A stretch of DNA of 64,000 nt, from positions 620,001 through 684,000 of the forward strand of contig NZ_FMAE01000001.1 in assembly GCF_900094575.1 (NCBI RefSeq), in the 5' to 3' direction. This document shows positions 52,769-59,900 of the stretch, one piece after another; within the stretch, counting starts at the first letter, position 1; every line of letters begins with the position of its first letter. Position numbers and translations under genes: made by a program. The notes beneath the pieces were generated by a model. That model searched no databases, had not been told where the DNA came from, and was given only the letters and a program-made list of their open reading frames with translations. The stretch comes from Bradyrhizobium yuanmingense (lineage in GTDB: Bacteria; Pseudomonadota; Alphaproteobacteria; Rhizobiales; Xanthobacteraceae).

Positions 52769-53356
52769 ATGGCCCTTGTAACAGTCAAACCCACCCGGAT
52801 CGATACGGCGATCGCCAACGAGATCGCGCACAATACCAAATCGGGGCTCGAGCATGCCGCCCAGGCCATGACGTGGGCCGCCGACGAGCATGTCCTGGTT
52901 GCGCTCGCGGCAGCAGGATGGCTCTACACCCGCTTCCGGCACCCGCAGCAGCGCCCCGTTGCCGATCACGTCCTGATCGTGTCGCTGGCGACGGCCGTGT
53001 TACCACATGTCTTGAAATCCGTGTTCGATCAGACGAGGCCCGACCGGCTGACGGTGAGCGGCCATGGGCGCGGTGTTCCCTTTTCGGGACGCGCGCGCGA
53101 TGCATTTCCCTCAGGTCACGCCGTGCATATGGGCGCCCTTGCCTCGGCCGCGGGCCTGTTGCCGCCGGCCCCGCGCAACCTGGCGCGCTCCTTTGCGGTA
53201 GCGCTGTCCCTGACGCGTGTCGCGCTGCTCGCGCACTGGGTCAGCGATGTAGTGGCAGGTTTCATGCTGGGCATCGTTGTCGAGCGCCTGTTCCGGCCGT
53301 TCACGATGGCGAAGTCACGGCAGCGGCAGCGCAAGGGCTCGGGGGGACAGCCATGA
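52769..53356 (+). CDS. PAP2-family phosphatase (membrane)
   Basis: A 195-residue protein with the three PAP2 signatures: KSVFDQTRPDR, PSGHAVHMG, and LSLTRVALLAHWVSDVVAGF. Several hydrophobic helices flank them. PAP2 enzymes dephosphorylate lipid phosphates such as undecaprenyl pyrophosphate or phosphatidic acid. The start ATG 52769 is in a region without a strong ribosome site. Its stop overlaps the next gene (ATGA), giving a coupled three-gene membrane operon. Confidence 0.9.
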   Translation: MALVTVKPTRIDTAIANEIAHNTKSGLEHAAQAMTWAADEHVLVALAAAGWLYTRFRHPQQRPVADHVLIVSLATAVLPHVLKSVFDQTRPDRLTVSGHGRGVPFSGRARDAFPSGHAVHMGALASAAGLLPPAPRNLARSFAVALSLTRVALLAHWVSDVVAGFMLGIVVERLFRPFTMAKSRQRQRKGSGGQP

Positions 53357-53700
53357 CTGAATATCTCGTGCGCTTCGTCGCCGGCGGCCTGATCGTATCC
53401 GTCTTCGCGATCCTCGGTGACATGCTGCGGCCGAAGAGCTTTGCCGGGCTGCTCGGCGCCGCACCGTCGGTGGCGCTTGCCACCCTCGCCATCGCAGTGG
53501 TCCAGCACGGCCCGCAATATGCTGCGGCCCAGAGCTGGACGATGATCTATGGCGCCGTCGCGCTCGCCTGCTACAGCGTCGTCGTCTGCCACCTCCTGAT
53601 GAGGTTCCGTTTCGGCGCGCTTCCAGCCACGATCCTCGCCTTTGCCGCATGGCTCGTTGTCGCCTTCGGCCTGCTCGCCGGTCTGGGAGGTGCCGCCTGA
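53353..53700 (+). CDS. Small membrane protein, DUF3147-like
   Basis: A 115-residue protein with four hydrophobic segments (LVRFVAGGLIVSVFAILGDM; FAGLLGAAPSVALATLAIAV; TMIYGAVALACYSVVVCHLL; ATILAFAAWLVVAFGLLAGL). It resembles DUF3147 integral membrane proteins. It starts inside the PAP2 stop and ends inside the start of the following gene (ATGA-type overlaps on both sides). Function unknown. Confidence 0.82.
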   Translation: MTEYLVRFVAGGLIVSVFAILGDMLRPKSFAGLLGAAPSVALATLAIAVVQHGPQYAAAQSWTMIYGAVALACYSVVVCHLLMRFRFGALPATILAFAAWLVVAFGLLAGLGGAA

Positions 53701-54188
53701 TGCTGGTGAAGCTATCGACATCGGCGCTGAAACAGACGCGGTGGTACGAATACGCCATTCGCTTCGTGCTCGGCGGCGGTGCGACGGTGCTCGCGGGCGT
53801 TATCGGCTCGAAGTTCGGCCCGTCCGTCGGCGGGCTCTTTCTTGCTCTTCCGGCCATCTTCTGCGCCAGCGCGACGCTGATCGAAAGCCACGAGCGTCAC
53901 GCCAAGGAGAAGGCCGGCCTGAGCGGGCGGCGTCGCGGACAGAAGGCCGCGGCGCTCGATGCTGCCGGCGCCGCGCTCGGTAGCATCGGCCTCGCCGCGT
54001 TCGCCGCTATCTTCCATTTGATCGTCGGGGCAAGCGTCGCGCTCGCTTTTTTCGCCGCGATGACGGTCTGGGCCATCGTGTCCGTGTCGGCCTGGTGGCT
54101 CAGGCGCAAGCTTCGCAGTGTCTCCCACAAATCGCGCCGATCAGGCCATTCGCCGTCGGCAACGGGCTCTCGCTTCGCAAAGCCTTAA
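53700..54188 (+). CDS. Second small membrane protein, DUF3147-like
   Basis: A 162-residue protein. AIRFVLGGGATVLAGVIGSK, GPSVGGLFLALPAIFCASAT, and the second hydrophobic pair IGLAAFAAIFHLIVGASVAL and FFAAMTVWAIVSVSAWWLRR frame a charged central loop (ESHERHAKEKAGLSGRRRG). It looks like a longer relative of the preceding protein. Start ATG 53700 shares its A with the previous stop. The C-terminus is basic. Third gene of the PAP2 operon; function unknown. Confidence 0.8.
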   Translation: MLVKLSTSALKQTRWYEYAIRFVLGGGATVLAGVIGSKFGPSVGGLFLALPAIFCASATLIESHERHAKEKAGLSGRRRGQKAAALDAAGAALGSIGLAAFAAIFHLIVGASVALAFFAAMTVWAIVSVSAWWLRRKLRSVSHKSRRSGHSPSATGSRFAKP

Positions 54189-54284
54189 AGCGCGATGAGA
54201 TTTGGACGTCATCGCGCTTTAGATTGTTGTTTACGCATGATCTTTGCGGAAAACCGCTTCACACTTTTCCGGATCATGCCCTAG
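54185..54284. repeat. Dispersed palindromic repeat, family C (complete copy)
   Basis: AAAGCGCGATGAGATTTGG, the complementary CGTCATCGCGCTTT, then GCATGATCTTTGCGGAAAA and CCGGATCATGC. It overlaps the last codon of the membrane gene and the stop of the small gene on the other strand, so it lies between convergent genes and may act as a terminator. Confidence 0.72.
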
Positions 54285-54448
54285 CTCGCTTTCGCTCCCG
54301 TCGAAGGCTGCGATTGCGGCGGCTGAAGGCCCGGGCTGTTGGCCCAGCGCTCGACCTCATCAATGATCTTCTGCTGGCTTGGCCGCACCGGCTCGGGCGC
54401 TGCGGGTTCTTCGGAAAGCTTGCGAGGTAACCTGACTTCGTCCGTCAT
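54281..54448 (-). CDS. Small hydrophilic hypothetical protein
   Basis: A 55-residue protein, MTDEVRLPRKLSEEPAAPEP, with AGGGAGAGAAACC before ATG 54448. The middle (PSQQKIIDEVERWANSPG) can form one amphipathic helix; the ends are Pro/Gln-rich and disordered-looking. No family recognised. Supported mainly by its ribosome site and its non-shadow composition. Confidence 0.55.
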   Translation of the reverse strand: MTDEVRLPRKLSEEPAAPEPVRPSQQKIIDEVERWANSPGLQPPQSQPSTGAKAS

Positions 54449-54553
54449 GGTTTCTCTCCCTTCCGGGAACAATGCCTTACGGCGGCATGCGTTTCAATAA
54501 ATTATTGATTTCATTTGATTTCCTACTCACTTGCGGACTTCGTCGGCTTTCGC

Positions 54554-54578
54554 GGAACTCTCATCAAGTTGGTTCGTT
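54554..54578 (+). promoter_or_regulatory. EcfG-type stress promoter, perfect match (GGAAC-N16-CGTT)
   Basis: GGAAC at 54554-54558 and CGTT at 54575-54578, spacing exactly 16, 38 bp before the RHH gene start. The only perfect match to the consensus in the window. Its -10 half overlaps the operator palindrome at 54576-54594. Confidence 0.7.
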
Positions 54579-54602
54579 GAGTAAGCTACTCAACCTACTC
54601 AA
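54576..54602. promoter_or_regulatory. Operator palindrome with extra half-site
   Basis: GTTGAGTA-AGC-TACTCAAC is a perfect 8-bp inverted repeat, followed by a third half-site CTACTCAA (54595-54602), 9 bp from the second. A fourth CTACTCA lies at 54523-54529, upstream of the promoter. Tandem half-sites of this kind suit cooperative ribbon-helix-helix dimers. Confidence 0.6.
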
Positions 54603-54616
54603 TTTGCGTGATCGCC

Positions 54617-54862
54617 ATGAACGACCTTCGCGCCGAGCGCCTTCAGGTCATGCTCTCGCCGGAAGAGTTGGCCGCCATTGACGATTTCCGGTTCAAGCAC
54701 CGCATGCCGACGCGGGCGGCAGCAGTCCGCGAACTCCTGAAGTTCGGACTGGCCGCTGTGGGCGTCGATGCCGCTGCCGGCGTGAAGTCAAGCAGCTTCG
54801 GCGTATTCGGCCGCGGGCCTGAAGGACATACTCAGGGGGATCCGGAGAGCGGCGCCGAATGA
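54617..54862 (+). CDS. Small ribbon-helix-helix (CopG/Arc-type) DNA-binding protein
   Basis: An 81-residue protein. ERLQVMLSPEELAAIDDFRF, KHRMPTRAAAVRELLKFGLA give the strand-helix-helix order of RHH proteins (residues about 8-47); the tail is Gly/Ser-rich (SSSFGVFGRGPEGHTQGDP) and probably disordered. No toxin gene is adjacent. ATG 54617 lies 15 bp after a half-site of the palindrome upstream, so autoregulation is likely. A GTG at 54608 in frame would add three residues. Confidence 0.8.
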   Translation: MNDLRAERLQVMLSPEELAAIDDFRFKHRMPTRAAAVRELLKFGLAAVGVDAAAGVKSSSFGVFGRGPEGHTQGDPESGAE

Positions 54863-54927
54863 CGCACGGAAAGCCCCCACCAAAAGCAAACGACCCCGGC
54901 ACGGTGGGTGCCAGGGCCGTCCTTGGA

Positions 54928-54970
54928 GATTGCTTCCGGCGCACCGGGGGCATGACTGCCGGAAGCAATC
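54928..54970. other. Large hairpin, GATTGCTTCCGGC stem
   Basis: GATTGCTTCCGGC (54928-54940) is exactly complementary to GCCGGAAGCAATC (54958-54970) around a 17-nt loop. No T-run follows. A smaller GGCAC-GGTG-GGTGCC hairpin lies just before it. Possible terminator for the RHH gene, processed RNA or small RNA; unassigned. Confidence 0.45.
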
Positions 54971-55008
54971 CGTCGACACTTCCCACGGAAATTCGTTCCT
55001 GGTGAGAG

Positions 55009-55212
55009 CTAGCCCGTGGCGTCGCTCGAGCCGTCCGGCATGGCGCCGGACCCCGGCGTCTTGATGTTGTCGTTCAGCTTGGGATCGCGCGTCGCTTCAC
55101 GCGAGGGGGAGCCTTTCGGATCCGCCTTGTGCACGGATTGCGCACGTTCCTTGTCGCGGGGCTGCACCTCCCCACGCTTGTCCTTGACGATGCCTTGGTC
55201 GGAATGGGCCAT
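55009..55212 (-). CDS. Small hydrophilic stress-type hypothetical protein
   Basis: A 67-residue protein, MAHSDQGIVKDKRGEVQPRD, Lys/Asp/Ser/Pro-rich and without hydrophobic segments (KADPKGSPSREATRDPKLND), probably disordered. GAGAGCG lies before ATG 55212, and a GGAAC-N16-CGTA motif lies 37 bp upstream. Proteins like this recur in rhizobial stress regulons, but I know no function. Confidence 0.62.
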   Translation of the reverse strand: MAHSDQGIVKDKRGEVQPRDKERAQSVHKADPKGSPSREATRDPKLNDNIKTPGSGAMPDGSSDATG

Positions 55213-55248
55213 GATGCGCTCTCGCTTCTGCTGATGTGTCGGAGCGCT

Positions 55249-55273
55249 TACGCATTGCGGCGTCGAATGTTCC
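55249..55273 (-). promoter_or_regulatory. Candidate EcfG-type stress promoter (GGAAC-N16-CGTA)
   Basis: On the minus strand GGAAC (55273-55269) and CGTA (55252-55249) are 16 bases apart, upstream of the 67-residue gene at 55009-55212. One base from consensus. Confidence 0.45.
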
Positions 55274-55283
55274 GCTGCCGCAA

Positions 55284-55412
55284 TCAGCTGCGCACAGCAT
55301 GGACGGCAGATGCGCTCTCGAGATGCACCTGTCGCACCGTCGTCACCGTCGCGAACGCGACGGAGACGTCAAAGGCGAGAATGAGGGAGAGAAGAGCCAG
55401 ACGTGGAGCCAT
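55284..55412 (-). CDS. 42-residue secreted or membrane peptide with ideal ribosome site
   Basis: An ORF of 42 codons from ATG 55412 to TGA at 55286-55284. AAGGAGGT, a full-strength Shine-Dalgarno, lies 7 bp before the ATG. The peptide begins MAPRLALLSLILAFDVSVAF and A, a signal peptide or short membrane segment, and continues TVTTVRQVHLESASAVHAVR and S. If cleaved after AFA a mature peptide of about 21 residues remains. No family known to me. It lies within the stress island. Confidence 0.55.
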   Translation of the reverse strand: MAPRLALLSLILAFDVSVAFATVTTVRQVHLESASAVHAVRS

Positions 55413-55525
55413 CGCCAAACCTCCTTCTGCAATTGGAAATCTCCGCGATCGACGTTCCCGGATGATCCCAAATCAGTTGTGCGCCTTCCGTGAGCGGTCT
55501 CACATGCAGATTTTTGAAGACGAGC

Positions 55526-55720
55526 TCACCCGTTCCGCTTTGGAGCTGCATGGACGGGAACGGGCGAAATTTCGCCGTCGAGCCAATCCTGCTCGTTGGC
55601 GAGTGCCGTCCAGGCGTCGGCCATGCGCGAATAGCGCTTATGGGCGGGCTGTCCGTCAGCGCGCTCGGCAAGCTGAAGACAATTGTCGGCGTTGTCTCTG
55701 AAGACGTCAGACTGTTTCAT
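55526..55720 (-). CDS. Small conserved-type hypothetical protein
   Basis: A 64-residue protein, MKQSDVFRDNADNCLQLAER followed by KRYSRMADAWTALANEQDWL. The two amphipathic helices and the 'DNADNCLQLAE...WLALA..QDWLDGE' pattern are those of a small, highly multiplied Bradyrhizobium family of unknown function. No ribosome site stands out at ATG 55720. It is divergent from the exported gene at 55816. Confidence 0.65.
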   Translation of the reverse strand: MKQSDVFRDNADNCLQLAERADGQPAHKRYSRMADAWTALANEQDWLDGEISPVPVHAAPKRNG

Positions 55721-55815
55721 CTAGAGGACGTGGGGACGGAACTCTTGCGCCGCAACCCGCTTACCGGATCGTAATGGTCGGGGAACTTTCGCATGCGGTT
55801 CGTCATTGAAGATCG

Positions 55816-56328
55816 ATGCGAGTTGTCGCCGCAATCATTCTGGCATTGATCAGCGCCTCGGCGCTTGCCGACAGCCTTGACGAACGAAAGCCCGGCGCAC
55901 GGGCGCCCTCCGCGATCGAGGTGATCAGCGGTGCCTACAATTTCAGCCGGTTTCAACAGGGGCTGCTCGAGAACACCGACCTCAAGGGCAACGCCGAGGT
56001 CAAGAACCTCGCCGCCCTGCGCGCCGAGGAAGCGGCTAAGCGCGACAAGAGGCTGAAAGAGGTCCAGGAGGCCATCGGCGCGGAATTGCATGTTGGCAGG
56101 GCGACATCCTCGAGCGCGAGCCTCGTCGAGCCCGAAATGTCGGATGGTCCGGCCTACGTCAGAAGTTTCTATGCCGCGCAGATTCCCGAGTATGAATCGA
56201 TCATCAGCCTGCTCGAACGCTATCTGACGGCGCCCGACAATGCAGCGCTCGCAGCGTTCGCGCGCGAACAGCTTCCGCTGCTGCGCGCGCAGGTCAGGGA
56301 CGCCGAGCGCACCATGGCGGACAAATAA
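55816..56328 (+). CDS. Exported helical protein, DUF4142-like
   Basis: A 170-residue protein with a signal peptide (MRVVAAIILALISASALADS). The mature chain is helical: ISGAYNFSRFQQGLLENTDL, NAEVKNLAALRAEEAAKRDK, YVRSFYAAQIPEYESIISLL, FAREQLPLLRAQVRDAERTM. It matches the helix order of the DUF4142 protein at 52055 but has lost most His residues. GGAAC-N16-GCTT lies at 55738-55762, a weak stress-promoter match. Stop is 3 bp from the convergent gene's stop. Confidence 0.78.
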   Translation: MRVVAAIILALISASALADSLDERKPGARAPSAIEVISGAYNFSRFQQGLLENTDLKGNAEVKNLAALRAEEAAKRDKRLKEVQEAIGAELHVGRATSSSASLVEPEMSDGPAYVRSFYAAQIPEYESIISLLERYLTAPDNAALAAFAREQLPLLRAQVRDAERTMADK

Positions 56329-56330
56329 CT

Positions 56331-56624
56331 CTACTTGGCGTTCGGATGTTGCTGGCTCTGCGGCCGCACGGTGCGGTCGCTCTCCGGCATCTTGTCGCGA
56401 CCCGCATCGCCGTTGTCGTCCTTGCCGCCGGACGAGGACGTGCCGCTTCCGCTTGGATTCGAGCGGGTGGCCGCTCCGGTGGTCGGCGTGTCCGCCTGCG
56501 GGTTGGCGGAGCTTGCGGCGGGGTCGCCCGTCACGGAGCCGCGCCCGCTTGGCGCACCGCCCTGCGCCAGAGCCGACCCCGCGGCAAGCGCCGTGATGGC
56601 GATGGCGAAAATTGCTGCCTTCAT
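56331..56624 (-). CDS. Small exported Ser/Gly-rich hypothetical protein
   Basis: A 97-residue protein with AGGGAGAACGGAC before ATG 56624 and a signal peptide (MKAAIFAIAITALAAGSALA, cleavage before QGGAP). The mature part is low-complexity (GRGSVTGDPAASSANPQADT; SNPSGSGTSSSGGKDDNGDA) and probably disordered. A GGAAC-N17-GGTT motif lies upstream. Function unknown. Confidence 0.68.
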   Translation of the reverse strand: MKAAIFAIAITALAAGSALAQGGAPSGRGSVTGDPAASSANPQADTPTTGAATRSNPSGSGTSSSGGKDDNGDAGRDKMPESDRTVRPQSQQHPNAK

Positions 56625-56650
56625 GTCCGTTCTCCCTGTCTGCACTGGCT

Positions 56651-56676
56651 AACCGTCAGGCTCGGCGCTCCGTTCC
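56651..56676 (-). promoter_or_regulatory. Candidate EcfG-type stress promoter (GGAAC-N17-GGTT)
   Basis: On the minus strand GGAAC (56676-56672) and GGTT (56654-56651), spacing 17, 27 bp before ATG 56624. Confidence 0.45.
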
Positions 56677-56745
56677 GAAGCAGGGCTGCGGACGTCGGAG
56701 GCGTTGACGACCCGCCCCTGCGGCCTTTTTCCTTTCGAGGGGTAT

Positions 56746-56770
56746 GGAACAAACCGGTCGGTCCGTTGTT
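56746..56770 (+). promoter_or_regulatory. Candidate EcfG-type stress promoter upstream of the hybrid kinase (GGAAC-N16-TGTT)
   Basis: GGAAC at 56746-56750 and TGTT at 56767-56770, spacing 16, 138 bp before ATG 56908. One base from consensus; the long leader makes it less certain. Confidence 0.4.
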
Positions 56771-56907
56771 AACTCGGTCGGGCTGAGCAAAGCGGGTTCC
56801 ATTTCCTTGCGCCGTACGTTGGCGCTTGATTTCGAATTTGGCTGACGCTCTTATTTCGTCGAACGCGTCTTGCCTCAGATTCGGCCGACGCCTGCGGGGG
56901 AAACAGT

Positions 56908-59900
56908 ATGAGCGACCTCGATTCCGGAACTGCATCACGCTCCGGTCGTCGCGTCCCAAAGCCAAAAATCAACGGTACGTCCGAGTCAGATTCCCGAGCG
57001 GAACTGCTGCTCGCCCTCCAAGCGATGCGCAGCGGTGACTTTTCGGTGCGCATGAGCGGCGACTATCTCGGTATCGACGGCAAGATCGCCGACACTTTTA
57101 ACGAAATTATCGCCGCGAACCAGCGCATGGCACAGCAGCTCGAGCTGGTGGGCCAGGTGGTGGGACGCGAAGGCAAGACCCGCCAGCGCGTGAAATTCGG
57201 CCTTGCGTCGGGCTCCTGGGCCGACATGGAAGGTTCGGTCAACACGCTGATCGACGACTTGTTGTGGCCGACGCGCGAGGTGACACGCGCGGTTGCCGCT
57301 GTCGCCCAGGGCGACCTGCTGCAGACCGTCAAGCTCGACGTCGACGGCCGTCCGCTCCGCGGCGAGTTCTTGCAGTCGGCGACGATCGTCAACACCATGA
57401 TCAAGCAGCTCGGCGTGTTCACCTCGGAGGTGACGCGCGTGGCGCGCGAGGTCGGCACCGAAGGCAAGCTCGGCGGCCAGGCCCAGGTGCCGGAGGTGAC
57501 CGGCGTCTGGAAGGACCTCACCGAGAGCGTCAACTCGATGGCGAACAACCTGACCAACCAGGTTCGCAACATCGCCGAGGTGACGATCGCGGTCGCCAAC
57601 GGCGACCTCTCCAAGAAGATCACGGTCGACGTCCGCGGCGAGATCCTCCAGCTCAAGGAAGCCATCAATACGATGGTGGACCAGCTGCGCTCCTTCGCCT
57701 CCGAAGTGACGCGCGTGGCGCGCGAGGTCGGCACCGACGGCAAGCTCGGCGGCCAGGCCATCGTGCCCGGCGTCGCCGGCACCTGGAAGGACCTGACCGA
57801 CTCCGTCAACGCGATGTGCGGCAACCTGACCGCACAGGTCCGCAACATCGCCAACGTCACCACCGCCGTGGCGCGCGGCGACCTCTCGCGCAAGATCACC
57901 GTGGACGTGCGCGGCGAGATCCTGGAGCTGAAGGACACCATCAACACCATGGTGGACCAGCTCAACTCGTTCGCCTCGGAGGTCACGCGCGTCGCGCGCG
58001 AGGTTGGCACCGAGGGCAAGCTCGGCGGTCAGGCCCAGGTGCCCGGCGTGGCCGGCACCTGGAAAGACCTCACCGACAACGTCAACTTCATGGCCTCCAA
58101 CCTGACCGCGCAGGTCCGCAACATCGCCGACGTCGCGACCGCCATCGCGAGCGGCGACTTGTCGAAGAAGATCACGGTGAACGTCTCGGGCGAGATCCTT
58201 CAGCTGAAGGAAACGCTCAACACCATGGTCGACCAGCTCAACGCCTTCGCCGGCGAAGTCACGCGCGTCGCCCGCGAGGTCGGCACCGAGGGCCGGCTCG
58301 GCGGCCAGGCCAACGTGCTCGGCGTCGCCGGCACCTGGAAGGACCTCACCGAGAGCGTCAACTCGATGGCCTCGAACCTGACCGCGCAGGTCCGCAACAT
58401 CGCCGAGGTGACCACCGCGGTCGCCGGCGGCGATCTCTCGAAGAAGATCACCGTGGACGTGCGCGGCGAGATCCTCGAGCTGAAGGACACCATCAACACG
58501 ATGGTGGACCAGCTCAACGCCTTCGCCGGCGAAGTCACGCGCGTGGCGCGCGAGGTCGGCACCGAAGGCAAGCTCGGCGGTCAGGCGGTGGTGCGCGGCG
58601 TCGGCGGCACGTGGAAGGACCTCACCGACAGCGTCAACTCGATGGCCTCGAACCTCACGGGCCAGGTCCGCAACATCGCCGAGGTCGCAACCGCGGTGGC
58701 GAAGGGCGACTTGTCCAAGAAGATCACGGTGAACGTCTCGGGCGAAATCCTTCAGCTGAAGGAAACGCTCAACACCATGGTCGACCAGCTCAACGCCTTC
58801 GCCGGCGAAGTCACGCGCGTGGCGCGCGAGGTCGGCACCGACGGCAAGCTCGGCGGCCAGGCCGACGTGCCCGGCGTCGCCGGCACCTGGAAGGACCTGA
58901 CCGACTCCGTGAACTCGATGGCGGGCAACCTCACGGCGCAGGTCCGCAACATCGCGGAAGTTGCCACCGCCATCGCCGGCGGCGACCTGTCGCGCAAGAT
59001 CACCGTGGACGTGCGCGGCGAGATCCTTCAGCTCAAGGACACGCTGAACACCATGGTCGACCAGCTCAACCGCTTCGCGGGCGAGGTGACGCGCGTGGCG
59101 CGCGAGGTCGGCACCGAAGGCCGCCTCGGCGGTCAGGCCAACGTGCCCGGCGTCGCCGGCACCTGGAAGGATCTCACCGACAGCGTCAACTCGATGGCGG
59201 GTAACCTCACCGCCCAGGTCCGCAACATCGCCGAGGTGACGACCGCGGTGGCGCGCGGCGACCTCTCGCGCAAGATCACCGTCGACGTGAAGGGCGAAAT
59301 CCTCGAGCTGAAGAACACCATCAACACCATGGTGGACCAGCTCAACGGCTTTGCCGGCGAAGTGACGCGCGTGGCGCGCGAGGTCGGCACCGAAGGCAAG
59401 CTCGGCGGCCAGGCCGAGGTGCCCGGCGTCGCCGGCACCTGGAAGGACCTCACCGACAACGTCAACTTCATGGCCTCCAACCTGACGGCGCAGGTCCGCA
59501 ACATCGCCGAGGTCGCAACCGCCATCGCCGGCGGCGACCTGTCGAAGAAGATCACGGTGGACGTACGCGGCGAGATCCTTCTCCTGAAGGACACGCTGAA
59601 CACCATGGTCGAGCAGCTCCGCTCCTTCGCCGCCGAAGTCACGCGCGTGGCGCGCGAGGTCGGCACCGAGGGCCGGCTCGGCGGTCAGGCCGTGGTGCCC
59701 GGCGTCGGCGGCACCTGGAAGGATCTCACGGACAACGTCAACCTCTTGGCTGCGAACCTCACCACCCAGGTCCGCAACATCGCCGAAGTCACCACGGCGG
59801 TCGCGCGCGGCGACCTCTCGCGCAAGATCACCGTCGACGTGAAGGGCGAAATCCTGGAGCTGAAGAACACCATCAACACCATGGTGGACCAGCTCAACGC

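Noticed and set aside
54617..54862. RHH gene as antitoxin of a toxin-antitoxin pair
   Set aside because: No RelE/ParE/Fic/PIN-type gene follows or precedes; the next gene on either side is unrelated.
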